From Rhodovulum sp. ES.010 (GTDB lineage: Bacteria > Pseudomonadota > Alphaproteobacteria > Rhodobacterales > Rhodobacteraceae), in assembly GCF_900142935.1 (NCBI RefSeq), contig NZ_FSRS01000001.1, forward strand, positions 3,388,501 through 3,452,500: a stretch of 64,000 nt of DNA, written 5' to 3'. Positions 1 to 8,886 of this stretch are shown in pieces. The stretch's first letter is position 1. Each line of letters starts with the position of its first letter. A model generated the notes under the pieces. It had not been told where the DNA came from, did no database searches, and was given only the letters and a program-made list of their open reading frames with translations. The translations under genes were made by a program, and so were the position numbers.

Positions 1-1365
1 GTGCAGCCCCGCGCTTTCATGCAGGAACACGAGGAAGAAGCTCAGGAACCACTGCAGGCCGGTCGACCGCTCTTCCAGTTCGACCTCCTGCGCGCGCTCG
101 GAATCCGACACCCAGATGCGGAAATGGTTGCCGTCGGCCTCGAAGCGGAATCGGTAATCGCGCACGCGCCACCACTCTCCGAACCGTTCGCTCAGCCGGT
201 TGCCGGCCGATTGCAGCAGGATCGACCGTGTGCGCTTGGCCTCGGCGATCCGGGCCATGGGGTCCGGGCCGAGATCGGGTGAATTCGTCGACCGTATCAG
301 ATCGATCAGGCTTTCGAGCGGGTTGCGTTCCGCCTTCGCCCTGGCAAGCCGCCGACGCGCTTCGTCGCGGGTTTCGCTGAAATCACGGCCGAGCTCCAGG
401 ATCTCGGTCGGTTCGAGCCCGACGAAGCCGAACAGCACCCGAAGCGTGCGTGCCTTTGATGCCTCCTTCGGCCCGAGATCGCCGCGGCCAAGGTTGTCGA
501 CCACATGCGGCAGGTAGATTTCCGAGTCGAGGTTGCCCCAGCTGGAGTAGTAGACGAAGCGCGGCAATCGCGAGAGCACCGCGTCCCGCACCGTGTCGAT
601 CTGCCCCGGGTCGGGTGCGAGCATGTCGGTCATCCAGGCGCCGAGGTCGCGGCGCAGGGCGCGAAGCTCGGCCACGGTCGCGCTGACGATGCGGATCTCT
701 TCTGGGATCATCGCGCTGACGCGGTTGCGCAGCCGCATCATGTCATTGCCCGTCAGCACCGGCTCGGCCTCGATCTCGGCCAGCATCGCAGAGATCCCGT
801 CCAGAACGCTGGCGTGCAGCTCGTCCTCGCCGGGCTGCGTCTCGGCGGCCTCGATCCTGGCATGCGCGGACCGCAGGCGCTCGGCGGCGCGGCGCGCGTC
901 GGTTTGGCGGGGGCGGGCGTAGTCCGGGAAATCGACGGTATAGCTGCCGTCGAAGAGCCGGCCGACCGCAACGCGCCGGGCCGCGTCCACGGGGATGTTG
1001 GCGCGTTCGGCGATTACGTCAGCCGCTTGCCCGGTGTCGAACTCGGCCAGGATGAAGCGATAGGCGTCAGGCGCGTTGCGGATTTCCGCGAACATCGCCT
1101 TGGGGTAGTCCGACACCGGATCGAGAAGACCGTCGGCGACCGGGTTCAGTTTCCAGAGCGGCAAGAGGAGGTTGGTCTTGCCGGATTCGTTCACCCCGAC
1201 AAGGGCGGTGATACGGCCGAGATCGAGCCAATCGCTGTCCTTCACCGAGCGGAAGTTCGTGACGCGGTATCGCAGCAACGTCAACTGGTCCGACGACGTC
1301 GGTCCGGGCTCCGGCGGTGTCACGGCCTCGGGGGCGGGCGTGTGCGGAATGGAATCGTGGCGCAT
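1..1365 (-). CDS. AAA family ATPase (OLD-like), N-terminal part
   Basis: The reading frame is open from the ATG at 1365 to the window edge (455 codons), so only the N-terminal part is present. A Walker A motif (GVNESGKTN, residues 57-65) follows an N-terminal strand of the type LRYRVTNFRSVKDSD, as in OLD/RecF/SMC-like ATPases that bind ATP between two domains. Near the edge, EERSTGLQWFLSF resembles the ABC-type signature region of AAA_15/AAA_21 proteins. A good ribosome site (GGAAGGAG) precedes the start. It lies 43 bp downstream of the antiporter operon on the same strand and may be co-transcribed. If a C-terminal Toprim domain exists it is outside the window, so an OLD nuclease role is not established. 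Confidence 0.75.
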   Translation of the reverse strand, partial: MRHDSIPHTPAPEAVTPPEPGPTSSDQLTLLRYRVTNFRSVKDSDWLDLGRITALVGVNESGKTNLLLPLWKLNPVADGLLDPVSDYPKAMFAEIRNAPDAYRFILAEFDTGQAADVIAERANIPVDAARRVAVGRLFDGSYTVDFPDYARPRQTDARRAAERLRSAHARIEAAETQPGEDELHASVLDGISAMLAEIEAEPVLTGNDMMRLRNRVSAMIPEEIRIVSATVAELRALRRDLGAWMTDMLAPDPGQIDTVRDAVLSRLPRFVYYSSWGNLDSEIYLPHVVDNLGRGDLGPKEASKARTLRVLFGFVGLEPTEILELGRDFSETRDEARRRLARAKAERNPLESLIDLIRSTNSPDLGPDPMARIAEAKRTRSILLQSAGNRLSERFGEWWRVRDYRFRFEADGNHFRIWVSDSERAQEVELEERSTGLQWFLSFFLVFLHESAGLH

Positions 1366-1408
1366 GGTCAGTCTCCTTCCTGATGGGTCGGTGTGAGCGT
1401 GGTGTGGG

Positions 1409-3139
1409 TCAGGGGCCGCGCTGTAAGGCGGGCGGCGCGGCGGTCGCCGGGTCGGCGGCGACGAGATGCTGGATCCCGTCCATCGCAAGGATGGCGAGCA
1501 GAAGCGCCGCGATGCCGGTCTGGCCGAGCCGCCGCGCACCGATCCAGGCGTCGAGGGCGGGGGGCAGGCCGTTTGCCTGCCGCACAAGGGCGCGTCGCCG
1601 GCGGGCCAGCGCGTCGCTGCCCCGTGCCGCGGCACGCTGGGCCGGGGCGGTCAGCGAGGCCAGGAAGGCGCTCCACCCGACGCGGCGCGTGTGCGCGATG
1701 ACCGCCGCCGAAACGGCAAGGACGGCTCCGGCCAGGAGCGGCCAGGCCGGGCCCGGCGCAGCCCCGGCGATCGGCTGGGCGAGGCTGCCCGCAAGGGGCG
1801 GCCAGACCGCGGGGAGCGCCGCGACCCCGAGCGCCAGGAGACCGACGGGCAGCACCAGCGCCTCGGCCTCGACGCGCGCGGGCGCGGCCGGCGGTGCGCA
1901 CCAGAGTCGCACGAAAAACCGCGCCATCAGCAGCGTCGTGGCTACGCCCGAGAGCGTCAGCGCAAGCGTCATCCAGGGCAGCCACAGGGCGGGCCCGGCC
2001 CCAAGGGCCGATTTCAACGCATCCTTGCCGAGCCCGCCGGAGAACCCCGGCAGTCCCGCTAGGATCAGGGCGGGCAGGAGAAGCGCCGCCGTCACCGTGA
2101 TCCGCCCGGTGCGGCTGCGCTGTGTCGCGAAGGCGCCCGTGCCCAGGAACAACCCCGCCTTGGCAAGCGCGTGATGGGCGGCCAGGAATGCCAGAACCGG
2201 CAGCACGGCGCCCCAGGCGTCCGGTGCCATCAGCGCCATGCCCAGGCCAAGGGCGACGATCCCCATCTGGCTCACGCTCGAGAATCCGAGCACCGTCTTC
2301 GGGCAAGGCTCGCGCGCGCCCAGCAGCAGCGCCGCGAAGATCGTCACAAGCCCCGCCGTGGTCACTACCACACCGAGATCCGCATAGGCCGCGCCGCCCA
2401 CCGGCACCGTCACCGCAATCCCGAAAAGCCCGGCTTTGATCATCGCCCCGGAGAGAACGGCCGAAGCCGGCGCCGGTGCGGCGCCATGGGCGGGCGGAAG
2501 CCAGAAGTGCAGCGGCATCACACCGAGCTTGATGCCGAACCCCGCCAGCAGCAGCGCGACGGTCCCCTCCGAGAGCGTGGCCCCGCGGAGATCGGCCAGC
2601 ATCAATGAGCCGGTCTCGGCCGCGGCGAGCGCCAGCCCGGCGAAAAGCGCCAGTTCGCCGGCCATGACGAACCCGATGTAAAGCCGCGCCGCGACCAGAG
2701 CCGCCCTGCTGCGCGCGTGCAGCACGAGGCCGTAGGACGAAAAGCTCATCAAAGCGAAAAACGAGTAGAAGCTCGGGGCATCCAGGGCGAGAAAGAGGCT
2801 CAGATTGCCCGTCATGGCCAAGAGAAAGCACAGGCCGAAGCCGGTGGCGCGCGGATCATCGGCCATCCACACGCGCGCCGCCGCGGCCGCTGCCGTCCAG
2901 ACCAGCGCCGCCGGGATCAGGAAGAGCCGCGCCGTCGGATCCAGGCCCAGGACGGCCCCCAGGATCAGCCATTTCTCCTCGACAGCAACCGTCTCTGGTG
3001 CGAACAGCGCCAGCGCAAGTGCGGGCAGGGGCGCGAAGGGCATGGCCCTCCAGACCACCCCGCGGGCGGGCGCGATCGTGAGCGCAGCCGCAAGAAGCAG
3101 CGGCGTTCCGATCGCGGCGGTCAGGGCAAGCGCGGGCAT
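1409..3139 (-). CDS. Mrp/Mbh-type proton-conducting subunit D (third paralogue)
   Basis: This 576-residue, very hydrophobic protein belongs to the NuoL/M/N - MrpA/D family of antiporter-like membrane subunits. The TM7 lysine is present (FGIKLGVMPLHFW, K204), with the typical ASAVLSGAMIKAG region after it. The TM5 glutamate of the family is missing: aligned to its two neighbours, the position is Ala129 (FFALMSFSSYG). A C-terminal extension with a basic cytoplasmic stretch and a last membrane helix makes it longer than its neighbours. Its ATG overlaps the stop of the preceding gene by one base (start 3139, stop codon 3139-3141), indicating translational coupling. It may be a structural or differently coupled subunit; that is inference. 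Confidence 0.85.
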   Translation of the reverse strand: MPALALTAAIGTPLLLAAALTIAPARGVVWRAMPFAPLPALALALFAPETVAVEEKWLILGAVLGLDPTARLFLIPAALVWTAAAAAARVWMADDPRATGFGLCFLLAMTGNLSLFLALDAPSFYSFFALMSFSSYGLVLHARSRAALVAARLYIGFVMAGELALFAGLALAAAETGSLMLADLRGATLSEGTVALLLAGFGIKLGVMPLHFWLPPAHGAAPAPASAVLSGAMIKAGLFGIAVTVPVGGAAYADLGVVVTTAGLVTIFAALLLGAREPCPKTVLGFSSVSQMGIVALGLGMALMAPDAWGAVLPVLAFLAAHHALAKAGLFLGTGAFATQRSRTGRITVTAALLLPALILAGLPGFSGGLGKDALKSALGAGPALWLPWMTLALTLSGVATTLLMARFFVRLWCAPPAAPARVEAEALVLPVGLLALGVAALPAVWPPLAGSLAQPIAGAAPGPAWPLLAGAVLAVSAAVIAHTRRVGWSAFLASLTAPAQRAAARGSDALARRRRALVRQANGLPPALDAWIGARRLGQTGIAALLLAILAMDGIQHLVAADPATAAPPALQRGP

Positions 3140-4635
3140 CAGAGACCTCCGGTGAATTCGCGGGCGACGATGAAGCGCGTCCATTCCAGCGTGCTCAACG
3201 GCGAGCCCGCCAGAAGGCCGATGGCCACGACGAATCCGGCGGTGATCATCGGAGGCGCGGCCAGCCATGGACTGATCCGCGGCCGGGCCGGGGCGCTGGC
3301 GGCCTCGGCGGGCGGGTCGCAGAACCAGGCGCGGTGCAGGAGCGGCAGGAAATACGCCGCGTTGAGCAAGCTGGAGCCAAGCAGCAGGGCGATCACCCAG
3401 TCCTGCCCCGCCGCTATGCCTCCCTGCGCGAGATACCATTTCGAGATGAACCCCGCGAAGGGCGGCAGCCCGATCATCGCCAGCGCGGCCAGCGAAAACG
3501 CCGCCAGGGTGCCGGGCATGGCGCGGCCGACCCCGTCCATCTGGCTGACCTTCTTGACGCCCAGCCCTTCGGCCAGGTTGCCCGCCGCCATGAACATGGT
3601 GATCTTCATCACGCCCTGGTGGATCAGGTGCGCCAGCGCCCCGATCGCGGCGACGGGCCCCGCCAGCGCCACGCCCAGCGTGATGTAGCTGACCTGGCTG
3701 ACGGTCGAATAGGCGAGGCGCGCCTTGATGTCGTCCTGCGACAGCGCCCGCAGCGAGCCGTAGATGATGGTCACCGCCGCGGCCGCGATCAGCGGCCCGG
3801 TAACGTTGAGGCTTTGCGCGAGCTCGATGCCGAACACCTCGTAGACGACACGGATGATCCCGAAGGCCCCCGCCTTGACCACGGCGACGGCGTGCAAGAG
3901 CGCAGAGACCGGCGCGGGCGCGACCATCGCGATCGGCAGCCAGCCGTGGAACGGCACCAGCGCCGCCTTCACGCCGAGCGCTGCGATCAGCAGCACGAAG
4001 AGCGCCTGTGCGGCCCCGGGTCGTTCGGCCGCGACGTCGGCCATCACGCCGCCGGGCACGAAATCCGTCGTGCCCGCAAGGCCCCAAAGCGCCAGCGTGC
4101 CCAAGAGCAGCGCCAACCCGCCCGCCAGCGTGTAGATCAGATAGATCCGCCCCGCGCGCAGCGCCGCCGCGGTGCCGCGATGGATGACCAGCGGATAGGT
4201 CGCGATCGTCAGCAGTTCGTAGAACAGCAGGAATGTGAACAGGTTGCCGGCCATGGCGATGCCCACGGTCGCGGCGACGCAGAGGCTGAAGAAGCCGAAG
4301 AACCGCGCCCGGTGCGGCCCGCGCTCCAGGTAGCCGACCGAGTAGACCGTGGTGATCAGCCACAGCACCGCCGACAGCGCCACGAACATCAGCGCCAGCG
4401 GATCGGCCTGCAGATGCAGGTCGAGACCCGGCAGAACGCTCAGGCGCAGGTCGTAGACGACGCCATGGGTGGCCTTCCAGGCCAGCCAGAACACCAGCGC
4501 CACCTTTACCCCGGCGACGGCAAGGTTCAGCCCGGTGCGCAACCGCGCGCTGCGCTCGGGCAGGGCCAGCAGCACCGGCGCGGCGCCCAGCGAGGTCAGG
4601 AGGATGACGAGGGGCAGAAGCGGCATGTCGATCAT
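3139..4635 (-). CDS. mnhD: Mrp-type Na+/H+ antiporter subunit D (second paralogue)
   Basis: This 498-residue inner-membrane protein is a NuoM/MrpD-type proton-conducting subunit. The key charged residues are visible: Glu140 in TM5 (LLFYELLTIATYPLV) and Lys223 in TM7 (GVKAALVPFHGWLP), followed by the conserved VSALLHAVAVVKAGAFG helix. In Mrp complexes such subunits form the ion channel that couples proton influx to cation efflux. The start at 4635 overlaps the preceding stop in an ATGA arrangement. The domain is of the N-terminal MrpA/NuoL type but lacks the C-terminal MbhD-MbhE part of MrpA, which is encoded separately upstream. Confidence 0.9.
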   Translation of the reverse strand: MIDMPLLPLVILLTSLGAAPVLLALPERSARLRTGLNLAVAGVKVALVFWLAWKATHGVVYDLRLSVLPGLDLHLQADPLALMFVALSAVLWLITTVYSVGYLERGPHRARFFGFFSLCVAATVGIAMAGNLFTFLLFYELLTIATYPLVIHRGTAAALRAGRIYLIYTLAGGLALLLGTLALWGLAGTTDFVPGGVMADVAAERPGAAQALFVLLIAALGVKAALVPFHGWLPIAMVAPAPVSALLHAVAVVKAGAFGIIRVVYEVFGIELAQSLNVTGPLIAAAAVTIIYGSLRALSQDDIKARLAYSTVSQVSYITLGVALAGPVAAIGALAHLIHQGVMKITMFMAAGNLAEGLGVKKVSQMDGVGRAMPGTLAAFSLAALAMIGLPPFAGFISKWYLAQGGIAAGQDWVIALLLGSSLLNAAYFLPLLHRAWFCDPPAEAASAPARPRISPWLAAPPMITAGFVVAIGLLAGSPLSTLEWTRFIVAREFTGGL

Positions 4636-6128
4636 GGAGTCACTCCGAACGGGCGGCCGAGGTCGAGGACGGCAAGGATGGGACCGGCGGCGAGGCCGAG
4701 GCCCACGGCCAGGCCCGCCAGCGCGAAAGGCGGCGCATCGGCCAGCGCCCAGCCGCGATGCTCGTCGAGCGGCGCGCGCACCCGGTCGAAGCGCAGGAAG
4801 CCGGTGAGTGCGCGGGTGAAATAGGCGACGCTGAGCAGCGTTCCGGCCATCGTCACCGCGACCCAGTGCCAGTTCCCGGCCATCATCGCGCCTTCCATCA
4901 GCGACCACTTGCCGATGAAGCCCAGCGAGGGCGGCAAGCCGATCAAGCTGATCGCGGCCAGCGCGAAGGCGAGCTGCGCCAGCGCCGGGCGCACCGCGCT
5001 CCGGTCAAGCTCGCTGATGCGGTCATGGCCGATCACGTCCTTGATCCGGCCGGCGGCAAGGAACATCGCCGCCTTGGCGATCCCGTGGGCGAGGATCAGG
5101 AGGGTCGCGGCGCGCCAGCTTTCGGACAGCCCCTCGGGGCCGGCGCGGGCCAGCGCGATGAAGATCAACCCCATCTGCGCCACCGTCGACCAGGCGACCA
5201 GCAGTTTCAGCCGATCGGCCCGAAGCGCCTGAATGCCGCCCCAAAGCACCGCGCCGGTGCCGAGAACGCCCAGCAGCGTCAGCAACGTCTCGTCGGGAAA
5301 TGGCCCGGCCTCGGCCAGCCGCAGCAGGATGTAGAGCCCGGCCTTGACGACCAGCGCCGACAGCAGCGCGCTGGCGGGCGCGGTGGCGTTGGCATGCGCC
5401 TCCGGCAGCCAGAAATGCAGCGGGAACAGCGCGGCCTTCAGCGCGAGTCCGACAAGCAGCAGCGCAAAGGCCGCCGATAGCGCCACCGATGGCTGTGCAT
5501 CGGCGAGTCCGGCGAAATCGAGCCGCCCGGTCTGGAGGTAGACGAAGCCGACACCCAACAGCATCATCAGAGCGCCGAGAAGGCTCGCATACATGTAGGC
5601 CAGCCCCGCGCGCAGCGCCGCAACCGTGCCGCCCAGCACCGCCAGCCCCACGGCGGCCAGCGAGATCACCTCGAGCATGACGTAGAGGTTGAAGAGATCG
5701 GCGCTGAGATAGACTCCGTTCATCCCCGTGAGCAGCAGCAGGCAGAGCGGCCAGAAAAACGCCCGCTGGCGCGACATCGGCTGACCCTCGGCGCCGGGAT
5801 CGTCCGCAGGGCCGTCCTTGCCCGCAAAGGCGGCCAACGCGCCGAGGCCCACGGCTAGGGCGATCAGCGCGGTCAGGCCCAGCATCGCCAGTGCCAGACC
5901 GTCGGCCCGCAACTCGATCCCGAGCGGCGCCCCCCAGCCGCCGAGCGGCACGGAAACCGCCCCGGCCTGCACCACGGCGTGGCCCACCGCCGCGATCGCC
6001 GCCGCGGTGGCGACCACCGTCCCCAACCCGATCCCGGGCGCGCCGCGCGGGAGCAGGAAGGCCGCGATCGCGCCGAAGAGCGGCAGCAGGATCGCAAGCG
6101 TCATCGGGTCCGGCAGGACATCAGTCAT
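4632..6128 (-). CDS. mnhD: Mrp-type Na+/H+ antiporter subunit D (first paralogue)
   Basis: This 498-residue protein is an antiporter-like subunit of the MrpD/NuoM family. Glu153 (LYVMLEVISLAAVG) and Lys231 (GLALKAALFPLHFWLPEAHA) are the TM5 and TM7 charged residues used for proton transfer in the family. About 14 membrane helices are expected. It is the first of three tandem paralogues, each overlapping the next by 1-4 bases. A cytoplasmic loop near residues 104-120 is polar. Subunit D in canonical Mrp operons follows subunit C, as here. Confidence 0.9.
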   Translation of the reverse strand: MTDVLPDPMTLAILLPLFGAIAAFLLPRGAPGIGLGTVVATAAAIAAVGHAVVQAGAVSVPLGGWGAPLGIELRADGLALAMLGLTALIALAVGLGALAAFAGKDGPADDPGAEGQPMSRQRAFFWPLCLLLLTGMNGVYLSADLFNLYVMLEVISLAAVGLAVLGGTVAALRAGLAYMYASLLGALMMLLGVGFVYLQTGRLDFAGLADAQPSVALSAAFALLLVGLALKAALFPLHFWLPEAHANATAPASALLSALVVKAGLYILLRLAEAGPFPDETLLTLLGVLGTGAVLWGGIQALRADRLKLLVAWSTVAQMGLIFIALARAGPEGLSESWRAATLLILAHGIAKAAMFLAAGRIKDVIGHDRISELDRSAVRPALAQLAFALAAISLIGLPPSLGFIGKWSLMEGAMMAGNWHWVAVTMAGTLLSVAYFTRALTGFLRFDRVRAPLDEHRGWALADAPPFALAGLAVGLGLAAGPILAVLDLGRPFGVTP

Positions 6129-6411
6129 CGGTTCTGGCCTCGAGGCTGTGCAGACGGCGGATCAGGGCGAGCGCCACGGCTGTGGCGCTGACCATCACGA
6201 CGATGCCGGTGATCACCAGGGCGTGCGGCACCGGGTCGGCGGCGGCTGCGGGGCCGCGCCAGGCGGCGGCGACCAGCACCATCCCGGCGCCGACCGAGCA
6301 GAGTTGCAGCGCGATCACGCGGCGCATCCGGTCGATTGCGCCCAGCACGCCCATCAGCCCCAGGCCGAACACGGCAAGACCCGCAAGTCCGTATATCGTG
6401 GCTTCCGTCAT
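6121..6411 (-). CDS. mnhC: Mrp-type antiporter subunit C (NuoK-like)
   Basis: This 96-residue protein has three predicted membrane helices and the NuoK/MrpC pattern: a central helix with the sequence VIALQLCSVGAGMVLVAA, then HALVITGIVVMVSATAVALAL. MrpC/NuoK subunits contribute acidic or polar residues to the proton path beside subunit D. The gene overlaps its neighbours on both sides (4 and 8 bases), so it is part of the same translationally coupled operon. Length matches the family (about 100-120 residues). Confidence 0.88.
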   Translation of the reverse strand: MTEATIYGLAGLAVFGLGLMGVLGAIDRMRRVIALQLCSVGAGMVLVAAAWRGPAAAADPVPHALVITGIVVMVSATAVALALIRRLHSLEARTDD

Positions 6412-7370
6412 CTCTTGCTCTCCACCTGGGCAACCGCGACCGGCTCGCGGCCATGGAACAGCGCGGCCAGGGTCGCGGCGATCGAGATGGTCACCATTGC
6501 TTCGATCAGCAGGATCAGGGTCTTGGCGTGCGCAGGCGGATATTCGAATGCCGCCCGTCCCGCCCCCGCGATGCCCAGCGCGACGACGGCAAAGACGGCC
6601 GTGCCCGCGACGAAGGCGCCGCGCGCCAGCGGGCGGTGGCCGGGCACGGGCCGGTATTGGCGCGACAGCAGCGCCAGCACGGCGACCGCGGCCAGCACCG
6701 CGCCGGCCTGGAAGGCGCCGCCGGGCACCTCGGCCCCGATCCAGAGCAGATAGCCGCCTGCGATCACGGCGACCGGCAGCGCGACGCGGGCAAAGCCCTG
6801 GTAGACGTCCCCCAGCGCCGGCACAGGCGCATCTGCCAGCCCGCGTTCCACCTGCCAGACGACGATCACGGCGGAGAGCAGCACTACCACCTCCATCAGC
6901 GTGTCATAGGCGCGGAAGTTCAGCAGGACCGCCGTCACCGGATGCGAAACCCCGCTTTCGGGCATGGCTGCGGCAACCTGCGCCTCCAGCCCCGCCCCGC
7001 CCTGCGGCGCGCCGAGAAAGGCGAGCCCCAGCGCAGCCGTGGCAAGCCCGGCGAGCACGGCGTTCATGCCAAGCGTGGGGCGGTGGGCGGCCGCGGCAAC
7101 GGGCGCGTCGGCCTTCGCGGACAGGGCCCCGCCCCGCAGATGGGCAAGCGTCCGCAACAGGATCGCGCCCGTGATACCGGCGCCGATGGCGGCCTCCGCC
7201 AGCGCCACGTCGGGCGCCACGAGCCGCGCCCAGGCGAGCGCCACCAGCATGCCGAACACGACGAAGGCGACGATCATCGCGAAGGCATCGCGCACCAGAA
7301 GCGTGGCGGCGGCAAGCCCGACGATGGCCGTAGCCAGCATCAGGTCGAAGGCGAGGAACAGGCCGGTCAT
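6408..7370 (-). CDS. Fused DUF4040 (MbhD) - MbhE - MnhB antiporter subunit
   Basis: This 320-residue membrane protein joins modules that are separate in many operons. Residues 1-80 match the DUF4040/MbhD domain (AFVVFGMLVALAWARL then APDVALAEAAIGAGITG). The middle part has the MbhE-like AVLLNFRAYDTLMEVVV. The C-terminal part is MnhB-like (GAEVPGGAFQAGAVLAA). In canonical Mrp these first two modules form the C-terminus of MrpA; here they are fused to MrpB and detached from the NuoL-like domain. It overlaps mnhG and mnhC by 4 bases each. The assignment rests on remembered family motifs. Confidence 0.85.
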   Translation of the reverse strand: MTGLFLAFDLMLATAIVGLAAATLLVRDAFAMIVAFVVFGMLVALAWARLVAPDVALAEAAIGAGITGAILLRTLAHLRGGALSAKADAPVAAAAHRPTLGMNAVLAGLATAALGLAFLGAPQGGAGLEAQVAAAMPESGVSHPVTAVLLNFRAYDTLMEVVVLLSAVIVVWQVERGLADAPVPALGDVYQGFARVALPVAVIAGGYLLWIGAEVPGGAFQAGAVLAAVAVLALLSRQYRPVPGHRPLARGAFVAGTAVFAVVALGIAGAGRAAFEYPPAHAKTLILLIEAMVTISIAATLAALFHGREPVAVAQVESKR

Positions 7371-7666
7371 GCGCGCACCTTGAGCACCAGAGCCCCGGCC
7401 CGGCGCGCATGACGGGCCACGAGATGTCCGCCCGTGGCGCTGGCCAGGGCGACGAAGGCCCAGATCAGAACAATGCGCAGCGTCTCGCCCCAATCCGGCG
7501 CGGCGATGGCGGCGCCCAGGCAGATCAGCGCAAGACCCATCCCGTCGGCCTTGGTCAGGGCGTGCAGACGGCAGAACACGTCGGGAAAGCGCAGCAGCCC
7601 GATGGTGCCGGCGACGAAAAAGCCCGCGCCAAGGGTCATGAGGACGGTTCCGGCAAGCTCGAGCAT
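7367..7666 (-). CDS. mnhG: Mrp-type antiporter subunit G
   Basis: This 99-residue protein has three membrane helices with the MnhG signature GTIGLLRFPDVFCRLHALTKAD near residues 20-41. MnhG is a small structural subunit of Mrp Na+/H+ antiporters. It lies between mnhF and the DUF4040-MnhB fusion with 1- and 4-base overlaps. The start at 7666 was chosen because it couples to the mnhF stop and fits the normal family length. Confidence 0.9.
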   Translation of the reverse strand: MLELAGTVLMTLGAGFFVAGTIGLLRFPDVFCRLHALTKADGMGLALICLGAAIAAPDWGETLRIVLIWAFVALASATGGHLVARHARRAGALVLKVRA

Positions 7667-7926
7667 CACCGCCCCCTCCGTGCCGAAAGCGCAACGTAGG
7701 CGACGAGCGTGACTGCGGCGAGCAGCGCCATCACAAGCGCCACGTCCAGCAACGCGGGCATCTCCTGTATCCGTGCCAGGACAATCGTGATCGCCACTGC
7801 GGCTGTTCCCAGAAGTTGCGCCGAAAGCATCCGGTCGGCGTCCGAGGGGCCGCGGATCACGCGCCATAGGCCGCCGAGCAGGCTGGCCAGGAGAACGAAC
7901 AGAATTGCTGCAAGGATTTGGCTCAT
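7666..7926 (-). CDS. mnhF: Mrp-type antiporter subunit F
   Basis: This 86-residue membrane protein has three helices and the MnhF motif RVIRGPSDADRMLSAQLLG (residues 22-40), which carries the conserved Asp of the family. It is a small subunit of the multi-subunit Na+/H+ antiporter. It overlaps mnhE by 4 bases and mnhG by 1 base, showing a tightly coupled operon. Confidence 0.9.
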   Translation of the reverse strand: MSQILAAILFVLLASLLGGLWRVIRGPSDADRMLSAQLLGTAAVAITIVLARIQEMPALLDVALVMALLAAVTLVAYVALSARRGR

Positions 7927-8600
7927 TTCGCGGTCTCCGTCAGATTGCGACTGTCGGTGGGGACATCGGGCAGCGCGAAAAGGGCGCGCACCCGCGCCTC
8001 GAGCGGAGCGAGTTCGGCCTCGAGATCGCTGTGCTTGTCGAGCATGTGCACCTCGATGCGATCATCGACGATCTCGGCCGAGAGCGTGCCCGGCAGAAGC
8101 GTGATCGCGTTGACGAAGACGAGGCGGGCGGCGCCGGGCGGCAGATCGGTTTCGTAGCTGCGAAACCCGGGCGCGAGCGGCATCCGCCACGCCAGCGCAC
8201 GGCCGGCCACGTCGACCGACCCGCGCGCCGAGGCCACGGCGAACCACACGACGAAGTCCAGTGCCCCCTTGATCGAAAGGCGCCACGCGGGTGCCGCCGG
8301 AAAGCTCATCGCGAGCGCCGTCGCCGTGGCGACGGCAGGACCGCCGAAGACCCAACTGGCAAGGTCCGAACCGGTCAGCATGCCCCAGATCAGGGCAAGG
8401 GTCCCGGCCGTCAGGAACAGCTTGCGCCAGCCGCGGCTCCCTGTCCGGTCCGGCATCCCATCGGGGTCGGCCATGGCGGGCACGGCCTCCTGCGGACGCG
8501 CCGTGAAGGGCAATACGGGTGTTGACGAGACCACGTCCCGCGCGTCGCGAATGGCAGTCGGCATATCCTCGGCCCGGCGCAAACGGTCTGGCTCGCGCAT
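7923..8600 (-). CDS. mnhE: Mrp-type antiporter subunit E
   Basis: This 225-residue protein is the first gene of the antiporter operon. Residues from about 58 on match MnhE: two or three membrane helices, then FVNAITLLPGTLSAEIVDDRI, the diagnostic MnhE motif, and a soluble C-terminus. An N-terminal extension of about 55 polar residues is unusual for the family. The frame continues upstream to 8978, but the ATG at 8600 is preceded by GGAGAGGA and avoids running into the divergent gene at 8887, so it was preferred. The promoter should lie in 8601-8886; no clear box was seen. Confidence 0.87.
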   Translation of the reverse strand: MREPDRLRRAEDMPTAIRDARDVVSSTPVLPFTARPQEAVPAMADPDGMPDRTGSRGWRKLFLTAGTLALIWGMLTGSDLASWVFGGPAVATATALAMSFPAAPAWRLSIKGALDFVVWFAVASARGSVDVAGRALAWRMPLAPGFRSYETDLPPGAARLVFVNAITLLPGTLSAEIVDDRIEVHMLDKHSDLEAELAPLEARVRALFALPDVPTDSRNLTETAK

Positions 8601-8886
8601 GTCGTCCTCTCCATCGGCGGGAAGCGTTCCCGATACGCTGCGGCGGTGGCGGGGCTTGCGCGCGTCGCGCCGTGAGCGTGGGTGTCCCTGTTGTCGCGCC
8701 GACATCCCGTCGCCGCAATCCACCAAAGAACGCGCGAGGCAGCCGCTTAATCCCCGCAAAACGACGACAATCGGACCCGCGGCCTGGCAATTCGTGCCAG
8801 ATCGGACCTGCCTTGCAATTTGTTCGGCGCGCGGGATTAAACCGGCGCCGAAGGCGTTTGTCGGACATCCAGTGAAGGAGGATGCC

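Noticed and set aside
505..1383. Plus-strand 292-codon frame near the left edge
   Set aside because: It is antisense to a frame with a Walker A motif and a good ribosome site.
2717..4824. Plus-strand frames across the antiporter operon
   Set aside because: They mirror strongly conserved minus-strand membrane proteins and contain only low-complexity Gln/Arg stretches.
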